55,590 bases of DNA from positions 1-55,590 of the forward strand of contig PKUC01000045.1 in assembly GCA_002868865.1 (NCBI GenBank), written 5' to 3'. The notes under the pieces are model-generated. The model saw only the letters and a list, made by a program, of their open reading frames with translations. It was not told where the DNA came from and did no database searches. Positions 1-9,194 of the stretch are shown one piece after another (the stretch's first letter is position 1; each line of letters opens with the position of its first letter). The DNA is from Desulfuromonas sp. Lineage in GTDB: Bacteria; Desulfobacterota; Desulfuromonadia; Desulfuromonadales; Geopsychrobacteraceae. The position numbers and the translations under genes are program-made.

Positions 1-228
1 CGGCAGGTTCGTCTGGAGCCGAAGCGCGTTCGTGCTGTCCATGCTCGAACCGGTGCGCCGGCCAAAATGGTGCTGGTCGAAGGGCGAAAATGCGGGCAGG
101 CCGGACTGGCTCTGGAGTCCCCCCTCTTTGTCTACCGGGGCAGCAATCGGCAGTATACCGATGAGATTCTAACGCTGTACGGGAAGGGACGAGCCAGGTT
201 GGATCAGTCTTCGTCGTTCGCCGATTGA
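1..228 (+). CDS. tRNA1(Val) (adenine-N6)-methyltransferase, C-terminal fragment
   Basis: An open frame runs from base 1 to a TGA ending at 228, giving 75 residues with no start inside the window, so this is the 3' end of a gene beginning to the left. The visible part contains EPKRVRAVHAR, PAKMVLVEG and SPLFVY, followed by YTDEI. This matches my recollection of the end of TrmN6/YfiC-type SAM-dependent methyltransferases, which methylate A37 of tRNA1(Val). The catalytic NPPY region would lie outside the window, so the function rests on the C-terminal pattern only. The 3' end overlaps the convergent dciA-like gene by about 25 bases. Confidence 0.7.
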   Translation, partial: RQVRLEPKRVRAVHARTGAPAKMVLVEGRKCGQAGLALESPLFVYRGSNRQYTDEILTLYGKGRARLDQSSSFAD

Positions 229-719
229 GTCTTTTGAAGTTTCTTCTGCAGCGAAAAGAGCTGTTTTAGCTCGTTTTTTAACTCGTTATCGTCTATTCCA
301 TCGACGCTCTGTTCGATCTGATCGATCTCTTCAGGTGCGAGTTGCTGCGCTTTCCAGGCCGGTGGTGCAGTGGCCTTGGGGGCGGTTTCGACAGGCTGTG
401 GCAGGGTGCCGCGCCGGAGGAAGATATCCTCGATATTGGCGTGGGGGAGTTTCGCGTTAAGTTTCTGCAGGATTTTCGGTTTAAGCATCTGCAGTTGCTG
501 CATCCACACCGCATTATCGACGCGGACTTCCAAAATACCTTCCCTGAACCTGAGGGGGCGAGCTCTGCGGGCGATCTGCTCACCTACGACGCTGTCCCAC
601 ACCGTCCATGCCTGATAGCGTGACAGACGGTCGCTCATGTCCTTGTCCTGAAAAAGCTGTTGTAGGAGAGAACCAACGCTTGCCGCTTGCCGCATCGGCG
701 GTCTTTTGTCGCGGCTCAT
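204..719 (-). CDS. DUF721/DciA-family protein (replicative helicase operator-like)
   Basis: A 171-residue protein. Residues about 15-105 carry the DUF721 pattern: a YQAWTVWDSVVGEQIARRARP segment, then FREGILEVRVDNAVWMQQL and a Leu/Lys-rich LKPKILQKLN helix. In the family this KH-like domain occurs in DciA, the DnaB helicase loader of bacteria lacking DnaC/DnaI. The C-terminal third is rich in Glu, Gln and Lys and looks poorly structured. The start overlaps the end of the upstream 85-residue membrane-protein gene by 4 bases (ATGA), suggesting translational coupling. The DciA role is inferred from the family; the domain call is good. Confidence 0.75.
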   Translation of the reverse strand: MSRDKRPPMRQAASVGSLLQQLFQDKDMSDRLSRYQAWTVWDSVVGEQIARRARPLRFREGILEVRVDNAVWMQQLQMLKPKILQKLNAKLPHANIEDIFLRRGTLPQPVETAPKATAPPAWKAQQLAPEEIDQIEQSVDGIDDNELKNELKQLFSLQKKLQKTQSANDED

Positions 720-973
720 GGTAGACGTTTTCTGCGGATTTTACCGCCGAAGATCTGTCCAGCCACCGCGCAGCCCAGGGTCAGTGGAATGATCTGCCAC
801 GAAAAGTCCTGAGTGATCCTCAACATGACGATAAAGGGGATCGAGATATGGATGAGGACAAACCAGCGCAGCGAAAATTTACGGCTGGTTTCCCGCATGT
901 AGCCCAAGGGGAGGTTCACCGTGAAGGCGAAGGCGAGGAGCAGGGCAAGTTGAACGAACCGATCTGGTGGCAC
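716..973 (-). CDS. small integral membrane protein, uncharacterised
   Basis: An 85-residue protein starting with GTG at 973, with an AGGA ribosome site seven bases upstream. It has about three hydrophobic stretches (roughly residues 6-25, 36-53 and 60-76) separated by basic loops, and ends in GGKIRRKRLP. That basic end suggests a cytoplasmic C-terminus. The stop overlaps the start of the dciA-like gene by 4 bases, which supports real translation. I do not recognise a family with known function. The Ser/Arg-rich loop around residues 27-37 (RETSRKFSLR) has no motif I can name. Confidence 0.6.
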   Translation of the reverse strand: MPPDRFVQLALLLAFAFTVNLPLGYMRETSRKFSLRWFVLIHISIPFIVMLRITQDFSWQIIPLTLGCAVAGQIFGGKIRRKRLP

Positions 974-1157
974 GTGAAAGTCCTTTTTACGTATTTTTTA
1001 ACCTTTTTGTACTGCCTTCAATCTACTCTTGCACCTCATGTTCTGTCAATGTCGCACCTGTTTCGCGGGATGCTCTGTTGGCCCTTGCATGCTGGTGGCA
1101 AACGTGCCATTATGCGCGGCCGGAAGGCTTCTGGGTCTTACTTGTGGAGGTGTGATT

Positions 1158-1424
1158 TTGGTTGGGGATGGTGACTGTGTGGCAGTTTTCCACTCGATAC
1201 ACAGGGTCATGAAGGCGGAGACAGTGCTCAAGCAGCAGGACGCGCCGATGTTGCTGATTCCGATTCCTCGTCAATTGACGTCGGACTGCGGCTTGGCAAT
1301 CCGTTACAGCGAGCAGGATCGAAGCTGTGTCGAAGGGATTCTGGCCGACGCTGGGATTGCTCCCTCTGAAGTGTTCGTCAAGCGTGATGACGAGTATGTT
1401 TTGCTGTTGGCGCAGCAATCGTAA
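1158..1424 (+). CDS. DUF3343 family protein (putative Se/S carrier-like)
   Basis: The open frame begins at 1029, but homology-like content starts only after residue 43. I place the start at TTG 1158, five bases after GGAGGT at 1147-1152, giving 88 residues. The sequence VAVFHSIHRVMKAETVLK, then LIPIPRQLTSDCGLAIRY, is the DUF3343 signature. The conserved Cys in the SDCG turn is the reason the family is annotated as a putative selenium/sulfur carrier. The Cys-rich upstream part of the open frame is probably untranslated. It stands alone between a divergent membrane-protein gene and ffh. The precise role is unknown. Confidence 0.7.
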   Translation: MVGDGDCVAVFHSIHRVMKAETVLKQQDAPMLLIPIPRQLTSDCGLAIRYSEQDRSCVEGILADAGIAPSEVFVKRDDEYVLLLAQQS

Positions 1425-1438
1425 AAACGGCTTTTTTC

Positions 1439-1468
1439 TTGACAAATGGAAAAAACTTTCCTTATATT
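1439..1468 (+). promoter_or_regulatory. sigma-70-type promoter for ffh
   Basis: TTGACA at 1439-1444, an 18-base spacer, and TATATT at 1463-1468, about 35 bases before the ffh start codon. The -35 is a perfect consensus match and the surroundings are A+T-rich. Just upstream is the end of the DUF3343 gene, so ffh appears to start its own transcript here. Confidence 0.75.
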
Positions 1469-1502
1469 CACTCTTTCGTGAATTTGGCATGAAACGCGGA
1501 CA

Positions 1503-2855
1503 ATGTTTGATAATCTTTCGGAAAAGCTTGACTCGGTATTTAAGAAGCTGCGCGGCCATGGTCGCCTGACGGAACAGCACGTCAAAGAGACGATGCGGGA
1601 GATCCGCCTGGTGCTTCTAGAGGCGGACGTCAATTTCCGTGTTGTTAAAGATTTTGTCAAACGTGTTGGCGAGCGGGCCATCGGACAGGATGTCCTGAAA
1701 AGCCTGACTCCGGGTCAGCAGGTCATCAAAATTGTCCGCGAAGAGCTGGCATCGCTGATGGGCGAAGGGGAGGACAACTCCCTCAATGTCGCCGCGCGGC
1801 CACCGGTGCCAATTATGTTGTGCGGTCTGCAGGGAGCCGGTAAAACGACGACTTGTGGCAAGCTGGCCATGAAGTTGCGGCGCGATAAGCGCACTCCGCT
1901 GCTGGTGCCCGCAGATATTTACCGCCCTGCTGCTATCGAACAGTTAAAAACCCTTGGTCGTCAACTCGATATCGAGGTTTACGATTCGCAGGCCGACCAA
2001 GATCCAGTCGATATCTGTACCAAGGCGAAGGCATACGCTGAGCTGAACGGGTTTGATACCATCATTCTCGATACCGCTGGCCGTCTGCATATCGATACAG
2101 AGCTCATGCAGGAGTTGCAGCGCATTGCCTCATCGGTCGCGCCGCAGGAGATCCTGTTTGTCGCGGACGCGATGACCGGTCAGGATGCGGTGAATGTCGC
2201 GGCCAGCTTTGATGAACAATTACCGTTAACCGGCGTGGTGCTGACCAAGCTGGACGGCGATGCTCGAGGCGGAGCCGCCCTGTCGATCCGTGCGGTGACC
2301 GGAAAACCGATCAAGCTGATCGGTATGGGCGAAAAACTTGACGCTCTCGAGCAGTTTCATCCGGACCGGATGGCGCAGCGCATTCTCGGTATGGGGGATG
2401 TGCTCAGCCTGATTGAAAAGGCTCAGCACGCCGTAGAAGCCGACGAAGCGGCGGACATGGAAGAGCGCTTGCGCAAGGACGGTTTCACCTTAGAGACGTT
2501 CCTTGAGCAGATGCAGATGATTAAAAAGATGGGGTCGATGGAATCATTATTGAAAATGATTCCCGGTGCCGGCAAGGCGTTGAAACAAGCCGGTGGAATG
2601 CAGCTTCCGGAAGAAGAGCTGAAAAAAGTCGAGGCGATTATTCGCTCGATGACCCAGAAGGAACGCTCGGACCATCGCATATTGAATGGTTCACGCCGTT
2701 TGCGGATCGCCAACGGTAGCGGGACCCGGGTGCAGGATGTCAACCAACTTCTGAAGCGTTTTACTGAGGCGCAGAAGATGATGAAAAAAATGCAGAAGAT
2801 GGGCCCCAAGGGGCTCAAGGGGATGCTCGGCCGTGGCGGCCAGCTTCCATTTTGA
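1503..2855 (+). CDS. ffh: signal recognition particle protein Ffh
   Basis: A 450-residue SRP54-type GTPase that binds 4.5S RNA and signal sequences and docks with FtsY to target membrane proteins. The order is a helical N domain (about 1-90), then the G domain with P-loop GLQGAGKT (108-115), the DTAGRLHIDTE G3 region and the TKLDGDARGG G4 region. The C-terminal M domain is methionine-rich (MQMIKKMGSMESLLKMIPG, then MMKKMQKMGPKGLKGMLG). Length is typical. The TTGACA/TATATT promoter lies just upstream and the rpsP promoter -35 element overlaps the ffh stop codon. Confidence 0.97.
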   Translation: MFDNLSEKLDSVFKKLRGHGRLTEQHVKETMREIRLVLLEADVNFRVVKDFVKRVGERAIGQDVLKSLTPGQQVIKIVREELASLMGEGEDNSLNVAARPPVPIMLCGLQGAGKTTTCGKLAMKLRRDKRTPLLVPADIYRPAAIEQLKTLGRQLDIEVYDSQADQDPVDICTKAKAYAELNGFDTIILDTAGRLHIDTELMQELQRIASSVAPQEILFVADAMTGQDAVNVAASFDEQLPLTGVVLTKLDGDARGGAALSIRAVTGKPIKLIGMGEKLDALEQFHPDRMAQRILGMGDVLSLIEKAQHAVEADEAADMEERLRKDGFTLETFLEQMQMIKKMGSMESLLKMIPGAGKALKQAGGMQLPEEELKKVEAIIRSMTQKERSDHRILNGSRRLRIANGSGTRVQDVNQLLKRFTEAQKMMKKMQKMGPKGLKGMLGRGGQLPF

Positions 2856-2879
2856 CCGCACAGAATTCCCGTCTATACT
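2852..2879 (+). promoter_or_regulatory. sigma-70-type promoter for the rpsP operon
   Basis: TTGACC at 2852-2857, a 16-base spacer and TATACT at 2874-2879, about 55 bases before the rpsP start. The -35 element overlaps the ffh stop codon (TGA 2853-2855). It would drive rpsP-khpA-rimM-trmD-rplS, in addition to any read-through from ffh. Confidence 0.7.
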
Positions 2880-2932
2880 AGAGGGGAGTTCATCGTTGAT
2901 GAATAAAACGAAGGACCAGGAGGAATGACAGC

Positions 2933-3208
2933 ATGGCAGTGAAGATCAGGCTCGCCCGAGGTGGCGCGAAAAAGAAACCGTTCTACAGGGTCGTTGTGGC
3001 CGACGAGCGCTTTCCACGGGATGGCCGTTTCATTGAAGCCCTGGGGCAGTATGACCCGCGCCAGGATCAGCCTCTGCTGAATATGAAGGAAGAGCGGGCC
3101 CTGGAGTGGCTTGGTCAGGGTGCTCAACCGACCGATACAGTACGTCGTTTGTTGCGCGACAGCGGTATCTGGGCCAAGTTTAAGGCAGGAGCATCTGCCG
3201 ACGCCTAA
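2933..3208 (+). CDS. rpsP: 30S ribosomal protein S16
   Basis: A 91-residue protein opening [19 protein letters not shown], followed by [15 protein letters not shown] and GQYDP, the standard bS16 signature. It is a component of the body of the 30S subunit. A strong AGGAGG ribosome site lies eight bases before the ATG. It is the first gene of the conserved rpsP-khpA-rimM-trmD-rplS order found in many bacteria. Confidence 0.97.
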   Translation: MAVKIRLARGGAKKKPFYRVVVADERFPRDGRFIEALGQYDPRQDQPLLNMKEERALEWLGQGAQPTDTVRRLLRDSGIWAKFKAGASADA

Positions 3209-3256
3209 ACTTAGTTCACATCCGCGGCGTGTGCCCCCACTACCCGGAGGATGACC

Positions 3257-3490
3257 ATGAAAGACCTGATTGAGTTCATAGCCAAGTCTCTGGTTGAAAA
3301 ACCGGATGAAATCGTGATCTCTGAAGAAGTGACTGAGGATGGCTCAGTTCTGGTCAAGCTTGCTGCGGCCCAGGAAGATATGGGGCGCATCATCGGCAAG
3401 CAGGGTCGTAACGCCAAGGCGATGAGAACATTGTTGAATGCCAAGGCTACCCGGGAAAACAAGCGGGCGTCACTGCAGATTATGGAGTGA
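3257..3490 (+). CDS. khpA: KH-domain RNA-binding protein KhpA
   Basis: A single-KH-domain protein. An ATG at 3251 directly abuts the GGAGG at 3246-3250, so I prefer the ATG at 3257, six bases downstream, giving 77 residues as usual for the family. The KH core has the GxxG loop in MGRIIGKQGRNAKAMRTLL. KhpA (YlqC) proteins bind RNA, often as a partner of KhpB/Jag. It lies between rpsP and rimM, the common location for this gene. Confidence 0.93.
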   Translation: MKDLIEFIAKSLVEKPDEIVISEEVTEDGSVLVKLAAAQEDMGRIIGKQGRNAKAMRTLLNAKATRENKRASLQIME

Positions 3491-3525
3491 CCTGAGGCGT
3501 CAGAAAGACAGAGGTTGATGCGCCG

Positions 3526-4056
3526 ATGACGTCTCAAGATCGAGAGTTTGTCAAGATCGGTTCCATCGTTGGGACCCATGGTCTGCGCGGTGATTTGAAA
3601 CTGAGGCCGTGGCGAATCGAATTGTCCGATTTGCTACGGCTGAAGCGTGTTTATCTACAGCATCGGGACGAACAGCGCCAAGTCTTCTCGATTCTACGCA
3701 GTTCGGTGCATAAAACGAATCTGTTGCTGCGCCTGACGGATTACGAGTCACTGACCCTTGTGGAGCCCCTGGTTGGCTCGACCGTTAGTGTCGAAGTAGA
3801 TTCACTCCCTCCGCTGGAGGATGGACGGTATCGTTTCCACCAGCTGGAAGGGATGCAGGTGGTGGATGCCAAGCGTGGTTCGGTCGGCTCATTGGTCGAT
3901 TTGTTTACCACCGCGGCCCATGAAACCTACGTGATTGATGGCGCTGATGGTGAAATACTGATCCCTGCGGTGCCGCTTTTTGTCATCAAGGTCGATGTGA
4001 AGAATCAGATCATCACGGTCGACCTTCCTGATGAACTGATGTCGTTAAATCGATGA
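3526..4056 (+). CDS. rimM: 16S rRNA processing protein RimM
   Basis: A 176-residue protein. The N-terminal RimM domain shows [18 protein letters not shown]. The C-terminal PRC-barrel domain covers roughly residues 100-172 and includes ETYVIDG and [10 protein letters not shown]. RimM binds ribosomal protein S19 and assists maturation of the 30S head. Its last bases overlap the trmD start (ATGA), which suggests coupled translation. Confidence 0.96.
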   Translation: MTSQDREFVKIGSIVGTHGLRGDLKLRPWRIELSDLLRLKRVYLQHRDEQRQVFSILRSSVHKTNLLLRLTDYESLTLVEPLVGSTVSVEVDSLPPLEDGRYRFHQLEGMQVVDAKRGSVGSLVDLFTTAAHETYVIDGADGEILIPAVPLFVIKVDVKNQIITVDLPDELMSLNR

Positions 4057-4805
4057 TCTTTGATATTTTGACACTGTTTCCGGAGATGTGCTCATCACCT
4101 CTGGGTGCCAGTATCCTCGGTCGGGCAATCGAGCAGAACCGGTTGACCGTGCGGGCGCATAATCTACGGGACTGGGCGCTTGGTCGCCACCAGACCACCG
4201 ACGACACCCCCTATGGCGGCGGTGACGGCATGGTCATGAAACCAGAACCGGTGTTCCGCGCGGTAGAAGCGCTGAAGAAGGTATCACCCGCGTCAAAAGT
4301 GCTTTTGATGACTCCTCAGGGACAGCCGTTTAGTCAGGCACATGCCAGGCGTCTTTCCGGCGAATCGGGTCTGATTTTCCTCTGTGGCCGTTATGAAGGG
4401 TTCGATGAGAGGATTCGTCAGAGCATGGTCGATGAGGAGTTCTCCATCGGTGATTTTGTTCTCACGGGTGGCGAACTGCCGGCTCTTCTGATGATCGATG
4501 CTATCGCCCGACTGTTACCGGGAGTGCTTGGTCGTGCCAGCAGCGCCGAAACCGATTCCTTTTCGGACGGACTGCTCGAATATCCGCAGTACACCCGTCC
4601 CGTCGAGTTTGAGGGTCAAAAGGTTCCCGACGTACTGCTCTCAGGAGATCATGGCCGGATCGCCCAATGGCGGCGTCAGCAGCAGTTGCTGCGCACCTGG
4701 CAGAGACGCCCCGATCTTTTGTCAACGGCACCTTTAACGGATGAAGATCGCGCGTTTCTTGAAACGTGCAACAGATCAGATAGTGTCATTATACAACCGA
4801 AATAA
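4053..4805 (+). CDS. trmD: tRNA (guanine-N1-)-methyltransferase TrmD
   Basis: A 250-residue SPOUT-class enzyme that makes m1G37 in tRNAs using SAM. Visible hallmarks are [10 protein letters not shown] at the start, [13 protein letters not shown], the knot segment [12 protein letters not shown], and the [20 protein letters not shown] motif. Length is typical. It overlaps rimM by 4 bases and is followed by 96 bases before rplS. Confidence 0.97.
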   Translation: MIFDILTLFPEMCSSPLGASILGRAIEQNRLTVRAHNLRDWALGRHQTTDDTPYGGGDGMVMKPEPVFRAVEALKKVSPASKVLLMTPQGQPFSQAHARRLSGESGLIFLCGRYEGFDERIRQSMVDEEFSIGDFVLTGGELPALLMIDAIARLLPGVLGRASSAETDSFSDGLLEYPQYTRPVEFEGQKVPDVLLSGDHGRIAQWRRQQQLLRTWQRRPDLLSTAPLTDEDRAFLETCNRSDSVIIQPK

Positions 4806-4901
4806 AACCGTACGGATGGAAGCGTTTGCTCCTGTCTGTACAGACGAGAGACAATTTAACGTACTGGATAGATAGATTCAGCAGCTCTGCAGGAGGAAAA
4901 A

Positions 4902-5249
4902 ATGAACATCATTGACCGTTTAGAGATGGAGCAGATCAAGAAGGATATTCCTTCTTTTAAGCCGGGAGATACCCTGAAGGTTCACGTCAAGATCACCGAG
5001 GGTGATAAGCAGCGGATCCAGGTTTTTCAGGGCGTCTGCATCAAGCGTTTCAACCGTGGGATCGCTTCTTCGTACACTGTACGCAAGATGTCCGGTGCCG
5101 TCGGCGTCGAGCGGATTTTCCCGCTTCACTCACCCAGCGTCGAAAAGATCGAGGTGCTCCGCGTTGGTCGGGTTCGTCGTGCGAAGCTCTATTACCTGCG
5201 CAATCTGCGCGGTAAGGCTGCACGGATTCCCGAAAAGCGTATGGCCTGA
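4902..5249 (+). CDS. rplS: 50S ribosomal protein L19
   Basis: A 115-residue bL19 with [13 protein letters not shown], then [16 protein letters not shown] and [11 protein letters not shown]. The AGGAGG ribosome site is seven bases before the ATG. The 96-base leader after trmD contains the 12-base palindrome GTCTGTACAGAC at 4834-4845 and a short stem near the ribosome site; I cannot say whether these regulate translation. A clear intrinsic terminator follows the gene, so rplS is the last gene of the operon. Confidence 0.97.
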   Translation: MNIIDRLEMEQIKKDIPSFKPGDTLKVHVKITEGDKQRIQVFQGVCIKRFNRGIASSYTVRKMSGAVGVERIFPLHSPSVEKIEVLRVGRVRRAKLYYLRNLRGKAARIPEKRMA

Positions 5250-5270
5250 GATCACAACATTCGCTACAAT

Positions 5271-5301
5271 AAAGCCCCGGCATCTGTCGGGGCTTTTTTT
5301 T
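5271..5301 (+). terminator. intrinsic terminator after rplS
   Basis: Perfect stem AAAGCCCCG / CGGGGCTTT around an eight-base loop, running into a tract of eight T. It ends the rpsP operon before rnhB. Confidence 0.9.
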
Positions 5302-5332
5302 CAACCGCATTTTGGGACAGGAGAGGATAGCA

Positions 5333-5980
5333 GTGGGCAGTCTTGAGCTTTTCCCTGACCAGACCGGACCGGGTTTTGAGTTTGAGGAGCGGGCGCGTAG
5401 CCGGGGCTTTCGCTGTGTCGCCGGAATTGACGAAGCCGGTCGTGGGCCGTTAGCTGGCCCGGTGGTTGCCGCCGCAGTAATCCTGCCGCCGGATTTTTCT
5501 CTGGCGGGTTTGACCGACTCGAAAAAGCTGACCAAAAAACAGCGAGACAGATTTTATCCACAGATCCGTCGCGCGGCCAGAGCCGTTGGGGTCGGGGTTG
5601 CAAGTGCCGCAGAGATCGACAGGATCAACATCCTGCAGGCGACCCTTCTGGCGATGCAGCGGGCGGTAGGGCGGTTGCCCGATGGTGCCGATTACCTGCT
5701 GGTCGATGGTATTACCTCGTTGCCGGTAGGGACCCCGCAGCAAACCCTGAAGAAAGGGGATAGCCGGTCCCTGTCGATTGCGGCCGCCTCGGTGGTTGCC
5801 AAGGTTTTGCGTGATCGGATCATGCGCAGCGTTGATCGTCAGTTTCCCGACTATGGATTTGCGGGCCACAAGGGTTACGGGACGGCGCAACATCGCCATA
5901 TGATCGCCGTACACGGCCCGACCAAACTACATCGCATGTCTTTTGCCGGTGTCCGCGAACACGTAGGATCATATGACTGA
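5333..5980 (+). CDS. rnhB: ribonuclease HII
   Basis: RNase HII cleaves RNA in RNA/DNA hybrids and nicks at single misincorporated ribonucleotides. The open frame extends to a TTG at 5312, but the AGGAGAGG at 5319-5326 sits six bases before GTG 5333, which I choose, giving 215 residues. The catalytic signature is VAGIDEAGRGPLAGPVVAAAV. TDSKKLTKKQRDRF, a DYLLVDG acidic site and the GHKGYGTAQH region follow. It begins the rnhB-yraN-nadE-rsmI run, with an 8-base overlap into yraN. Confidence 0.95.
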   Translation: MGSLELFPDQTGPGFEFEERARSRGFRCVAGIDEAGRGPLAGPVVAAAVILPPDFSLAGLTDSKKLTKKQRDRFYPQIRRAARAVGVGVASAAEIDRINILQATLLAMQRAVGRLPDGADYLLVDGITSLPVGTPQQTLKKGDSRSLSIAAASVVAKVLRDRIMRSVDRQFPDYGFAGHKGYGTAQHRHMIAVHGPTKLHRMSFAGVREHVGSYD

Positions 5981-6350
5981 ACAGCGCCTGGCATTCGGTC
6001 AGTGGGGTGAAGATGAAGCGGCCGCCTATCTGCGCACTAAGGGGTTGACGATCCTACTGAGGAACTACCGGACCCCAGTGGGGGAAATCGACATCATTGC
6101 CCGTAACCGCAGGTTTCTGGTTTTTGTCGAAGTCAAAACACGGCGTAGCCGGTCGTTCGGGACGCCACAGGAAGCGGTCGGCTTCAGAAAACAGCGTCAG
6201 ATTATTCGCACGGCCCAGTGGTTTTTGGCGAACGGTGCTCCGCGAAAACTACAACCCCGCTTCGACGTGATTGGTGTGATGCCTGCTGCCGACAATGGTG
6301 CTCATATCGAGCACATCACCGATGCGTTCTCTCTCGATTTTTCAGGATGA
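5973..6350 (+). CDS. YraN/UPF0102 family endonuclease-like protein
   Basis: A 125-residue protein with an endonuclease-like fold. [13 protein letters not shown], followed by [15 protein letters not shown], gives the D...ExK arrangement of PD-(D/E)XK nucleases. It has the N-terminal [15 protein letters not shown] helix typical of UPF0102. It overlaps the end of rnhB by 8 bases, a very common pairing. The family's biological role is not settled. Confidence 0.92.
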   Translation: MTEQRLAFGQWGEDEAAAYLRTKGLTILLRNYRTPVGEIDIIARNRRFLVFVEVKTRRSRSFGTPQEAVGFRKQRQIIRTAQWFLANGAPRKLQPRFDVIGVMPAADNGAHIEHITDAFSLDFSG

Positions 6351-6354
6351 AGTT

Positions 6355-8325
6355 ATGACCGATCCGATTGTGGAACAAAATCCTTTTTCTCTCCGGTCTC
6401 TGGGGATGATCAGGCTCGCTGTGGTGACACCGGAACTGCGCGTTGCAGACGTCGAATATAACAGAGAGAAGATTGAGCTGGCCTGTCATTCTGCAGTGGC
6501 ACAGGGGTGTCATTTTCTGCTGTTTCCTGAACTCTGCGTGACGGGGTACACCTGCGCTGATCTGTTTTTTCAGCAAGAGCTGTTGGACAGGGCTGAAGAT
6601 GCGCTTAGTGATTTGGCCCGGTTTTCTGCGCAGTGCAATGTCAGCCTGGTGGTTGGTGCTCCGATCCGGCAGAGAGGGCGACTTTTCAACTGTGCTGTGC
6701 TGATCGCTGATGGACGGATCTGTGGCATCGTCCCCAAGACGTTCCTTCCCAACCGTGGCGAGTTTTATGAGCAGCGCTGGTTCGCTTCGGCCGATAGTGT
6801 GACCGTAGATTCGGTGATACTCGCGGACCAACGGGTGCCGTTCGGGACCGATCTTCTGTTTCACTGCGAAAATGTCCCCGATTGCGTGATCGGTATTGAA
6901 CTCTGCGAAGACGGCTGGTCTGTGGAGCCTCCCAGTGGACAACTGGCCCTTGCTGGGGCGACCCTGCTCCTCAATCTCTCAGCCAGCCCCGAAAGTCTCG
7001 GAAAGCAGGATTATCGCCGTTCTCTGGTGGAAGCACAGTCCGCGCGGTGTCTGGCGGCGTATGCGTACGCGTCTGCCGGTCCGAATGAATCGAGTACCGA
7101 TCTGGTGTTTTCCGGCCATTCTCTGATTGCCGAAAATGGCAACGTCCTTGCCGAAACAGAGCGCTTCTGTTTCGATACCCAGTTTGCGATTGCGGATGTC
7201 GATCTGGCGCGACTTTGTGGCGAGCGTCAACGCAACAGCAGTTACGCCGGAGTAATCCCTTCTGACCGCTTCAGGAATATTTCATTTTCCTTTTACGAAA
7301 GCCCGGTTTCCTCGTTAAAGCGTTTTGTCGATCCGAGCCCGTTTGTCCCACCGGAAGACGATGAACGTTCGGCGCGCTGTGAGGAAATCTTTCATCTACA
7401 GACCACGGCGCTGATGAAACGCTTGCGTCATACCGGTTGTCAGAAGGTTGTGATCGGTCTTTCGGGGGGACTGGATTCAACCCTGGCACTTTTGGTGACC
7501 GTTAGAGCCTTCGACCGGTTGCAGCTCAGTCGCGCCGGTATTGTGACGGTGACGATGCCTGGTTTCGGGACCACACAGCGGACCCGCAGTAATGCCGAAC
7601 AGTTGGCGGAGATGTTGGGAGCCGAGCTGCGGGTTGTGCCGATCGATCCGGCGGTCCGTCAGCATTTCAGAGATATCGGTCATGATGAAAGCCGTCATGA
7701 TATCACCTACGAAAACAGCCAGGCTCGGGAGCGGACCCAGATCCTGATGGATGTGGCGAATCAGATTGGCGGCTTGGTGATCGGTACCGGAGATCTGTCG
7801 GAACTGGCACTGGGCTGGTGCACCTATAATGGCGATCACATGTCGATGTATGCGGTCAACAGCGGTGTCCCTAAGACGCTGGTGCGTTATCTGGTGGAAT
7901 GGTGCGCGCAACAGGCCTTTTCCGGGGATATTTCCACGGTGCTTTACGATATCTGTGCGACCCCGGTTTCGCCGGAGCTGCTTCCCCCTGATGAACAGGG
8001 CAATATCAGTCAGCAGACTGAACAGGTTGTCGGTCCCTATCAACTGCACGATTTTTTTCTGTACCAGGTCGTCCGACTTCACTATCCGCCGCAGAAGGTA
8101 TTGTGCCTGGCTCGGCATGCCTTTGCGGACCGTTACAGCACTGAGGAGCTGCGGGATTGGTTAACGCTTTTTTACCGCAGGTTCTTCTCCCAGCAGTTCA
8201 AACGATCTTGTCTTCCAGACGGGCCAAAAGTCGGGACGATCGCACTGTCGCCTCGTGGCGACTGGCGGATGCCGAGTGATGCAAGTGTCAGCCTCTGGCT
8301 GCAGCAGTTGGAGGTTGACGGGTGA
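6355..8325 (+). CDS. nadE: glutamine-dependent NAD+ synthetase
   Basis: Final step of NAD biosynthesis: ATP-dependent amidation of nicotinate adenine dinucleotide with glutamine as nitrogen donor. An upstream ATG at 6295 would overlap yraN; the ATG at 6355 has AGGA upstream and gives 656 residues. The N-terminal nitrilase-type glutaminase domain has the Glu in FPELCVTGY, the Lys in [11 protein letters not shown] and the Cys in GIELCEDGW. The C-terminal synthetase domain has the PP-loop [13 protein letters not shown] and [12 protein letters not shown]. The two-domain form agrees with direct glutamine use. It overlaps rsmI by 4 bases. Confidence 0.95.
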   Translation: MTDPIVEQNPFSLRSLGMIRLAVVTPELRVADVEYNREKIELACHSAVAQGCHFLLFPELCVTGYTCADLFFQQELLDRAEDALSDLARFSAQCNVSLVVGAPIRQRGRLFNCAVLIADGRICGIVPKTFLPNRGEFYEQRWFASADSVTVDSVILADQRVPFGTDLLFHCENVPDCVIGIELCEDGWSVEPPSGQLALAGATLLLNLSASPESLGKQDYRRSLVEAQSARCLAAYAYASAGPNESSTDLVFSGHSLIAENGNVLAETERFCFDTQFAIADVDLARLCGERQRNSSYAGVIPSDRFRNISFSFYESPVSSLKRFVDPSPFVPPEDDERSARCEEIFHLQTTALMKRLRHTGCQKVVIGLSGGLDSTLALLVTVRAFDRLQLSRAGIVTVTMPGFGTTQRTRSNAEQLAEMLGAELRVVPIDPAVRQHFRDIGHDESRHDITYENSQARERTQILMDVANQIGGLVIGTGDLSELALGWCTYNGDHMSMYAVNSGVPKTLVRYLVEWCAQQAFSGDISTVLYDICATPVSPELLPPDEQGNISQQTEQVVGPYQLHDFFLYQVVRLHYPPQKVLCLARHAFADRYSTEELRDWLTLFYRRFFSQQFKRSCLPDGPKVGTIALSPRGDWRMPSDASVSLWLQQLEVDG

Positions 8326-9179
8326 GCGGTTGTCTCCATGTGGTCGCCACCCCAATCGGTAATCTGGAGGACATGACCTATCGGGCCGTGCGTATCCTTC
8401 AGGATGTCGATTTGATTGCCGCAGAAGATACGCGTCACAGTCGCCGCCTGCTCGATCATTACGGAATCAGGACGGCGCTGATCTCCTATCACGAGCATAA
8501 TGAGCGGGAGCGTTCCGAGCAGCTTGTCGCGCGGCTGGAAGCTGGTGAATCTCTGGCGCTGATTTCCGATGCGGGGACCCCTGGGATCGCAGACCCCGGA
8601 TATCGCCTTGTCCGGCGCTGTCACCAGGCCGGCATTGCTGTGGTCGCGGTGCCCGGGCCGTCAGCGCTGGTCGCCGCCCTGTCAATTTCCGGCCTGCCGA
8701 CCGATCGCTTTCGCTTTATCGGATTTCTGCCGCCCAAATCTCAGGCACGTAAAAATGTTCTGTATGACATTAAGGCCGAGACCCAAACCTGCGTGTGCTA
8801 CGAGACTCCCCATCGGTTACTGGCCTGTTTGGAAGATATGGTGGAACTGTTGGGGGGGGCGCGCGAGGTGGCCATCGCACGTGAGCTGACCAAGACCCAC
8901 GAAGAACTGTTTCATGGCTGTGTTGAAGAGGCGCTGCACTCCTTTTCAGAGCGGCGGGTGCGAGGGGAACTGGTGGTGCTGATCGGCCCTGCGGAGCAGC
9001 AAAAGCCGCAAGGGACGGTGCGTGATGCGTTGTTGCGGTTGCGCACTGAGACTGAGCTGAACTGGAAGGAGATCGTCAAACAGGTGGCGAAAGAGTATGC
9101 TGTTGCCAGTCGTGATGTCTATCGCGAATCTCTTGACCTTCGGCACCACGATTCAGCCACGCCGGACTCAGAGCGGTAA
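8322..9179 (+). CDS. rsmI: 16S rRNA (cytidine-2'-O)-methyltransferase RsmI
   Basis: A 285-residue tetrapyrrole-methylase-fold enzyme that 2'-O-methylates C1402 of 16S rRNA. Signature blocks are [47 protein letters not shown] and [15 protein letters not shown]. The start is GTG 8322, overlapping the nadE stop by 4 bases. The tail (after about 225) includes an RsmI HTH-like region. It ends 15 bases from the convergent ntrX-like gene. Confidence 0.96.
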   Translation: MSGCLHVVATPIGNLEDMTYRAVRILQDVDLIAAEDTRHSRRLLDHYGIRTALISYHEHNERERSEQLVARLEAGESLALISDAGTPGIADPGYRLVRRCHQAGIAVVAVPGPSALVAALSISGLPTDRFRFIGFLPPKSQARKNVLYDIKAETQTCVCYETPHRLLACLEDMVELLGGAREVAIARELTKTHEELFHGCVEEALHSFSERRVRGELVVLIGPAEQQKPQGTVRDALLRLRTETELNWKEIVKQVAKEYAVASRDVYRESLDLRHHDSATPDSER

Positions 9180-9194
9180 TTGGTCTTCTGGTCC

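Noticed and set aside
961-990. TGGCACGTGAAAGTCC considered as a sigma-54 promoter
   Set aside because: The -12 element does not have the required TTGC with GC dinucleotide.
1029-1157. Cys-rich N-terminal extension of the DUF3343 frame
   Set aside because: A GGAGGT ribosome site just before TTG 1158 and the start of family similarity there indicate the extension is not translated.
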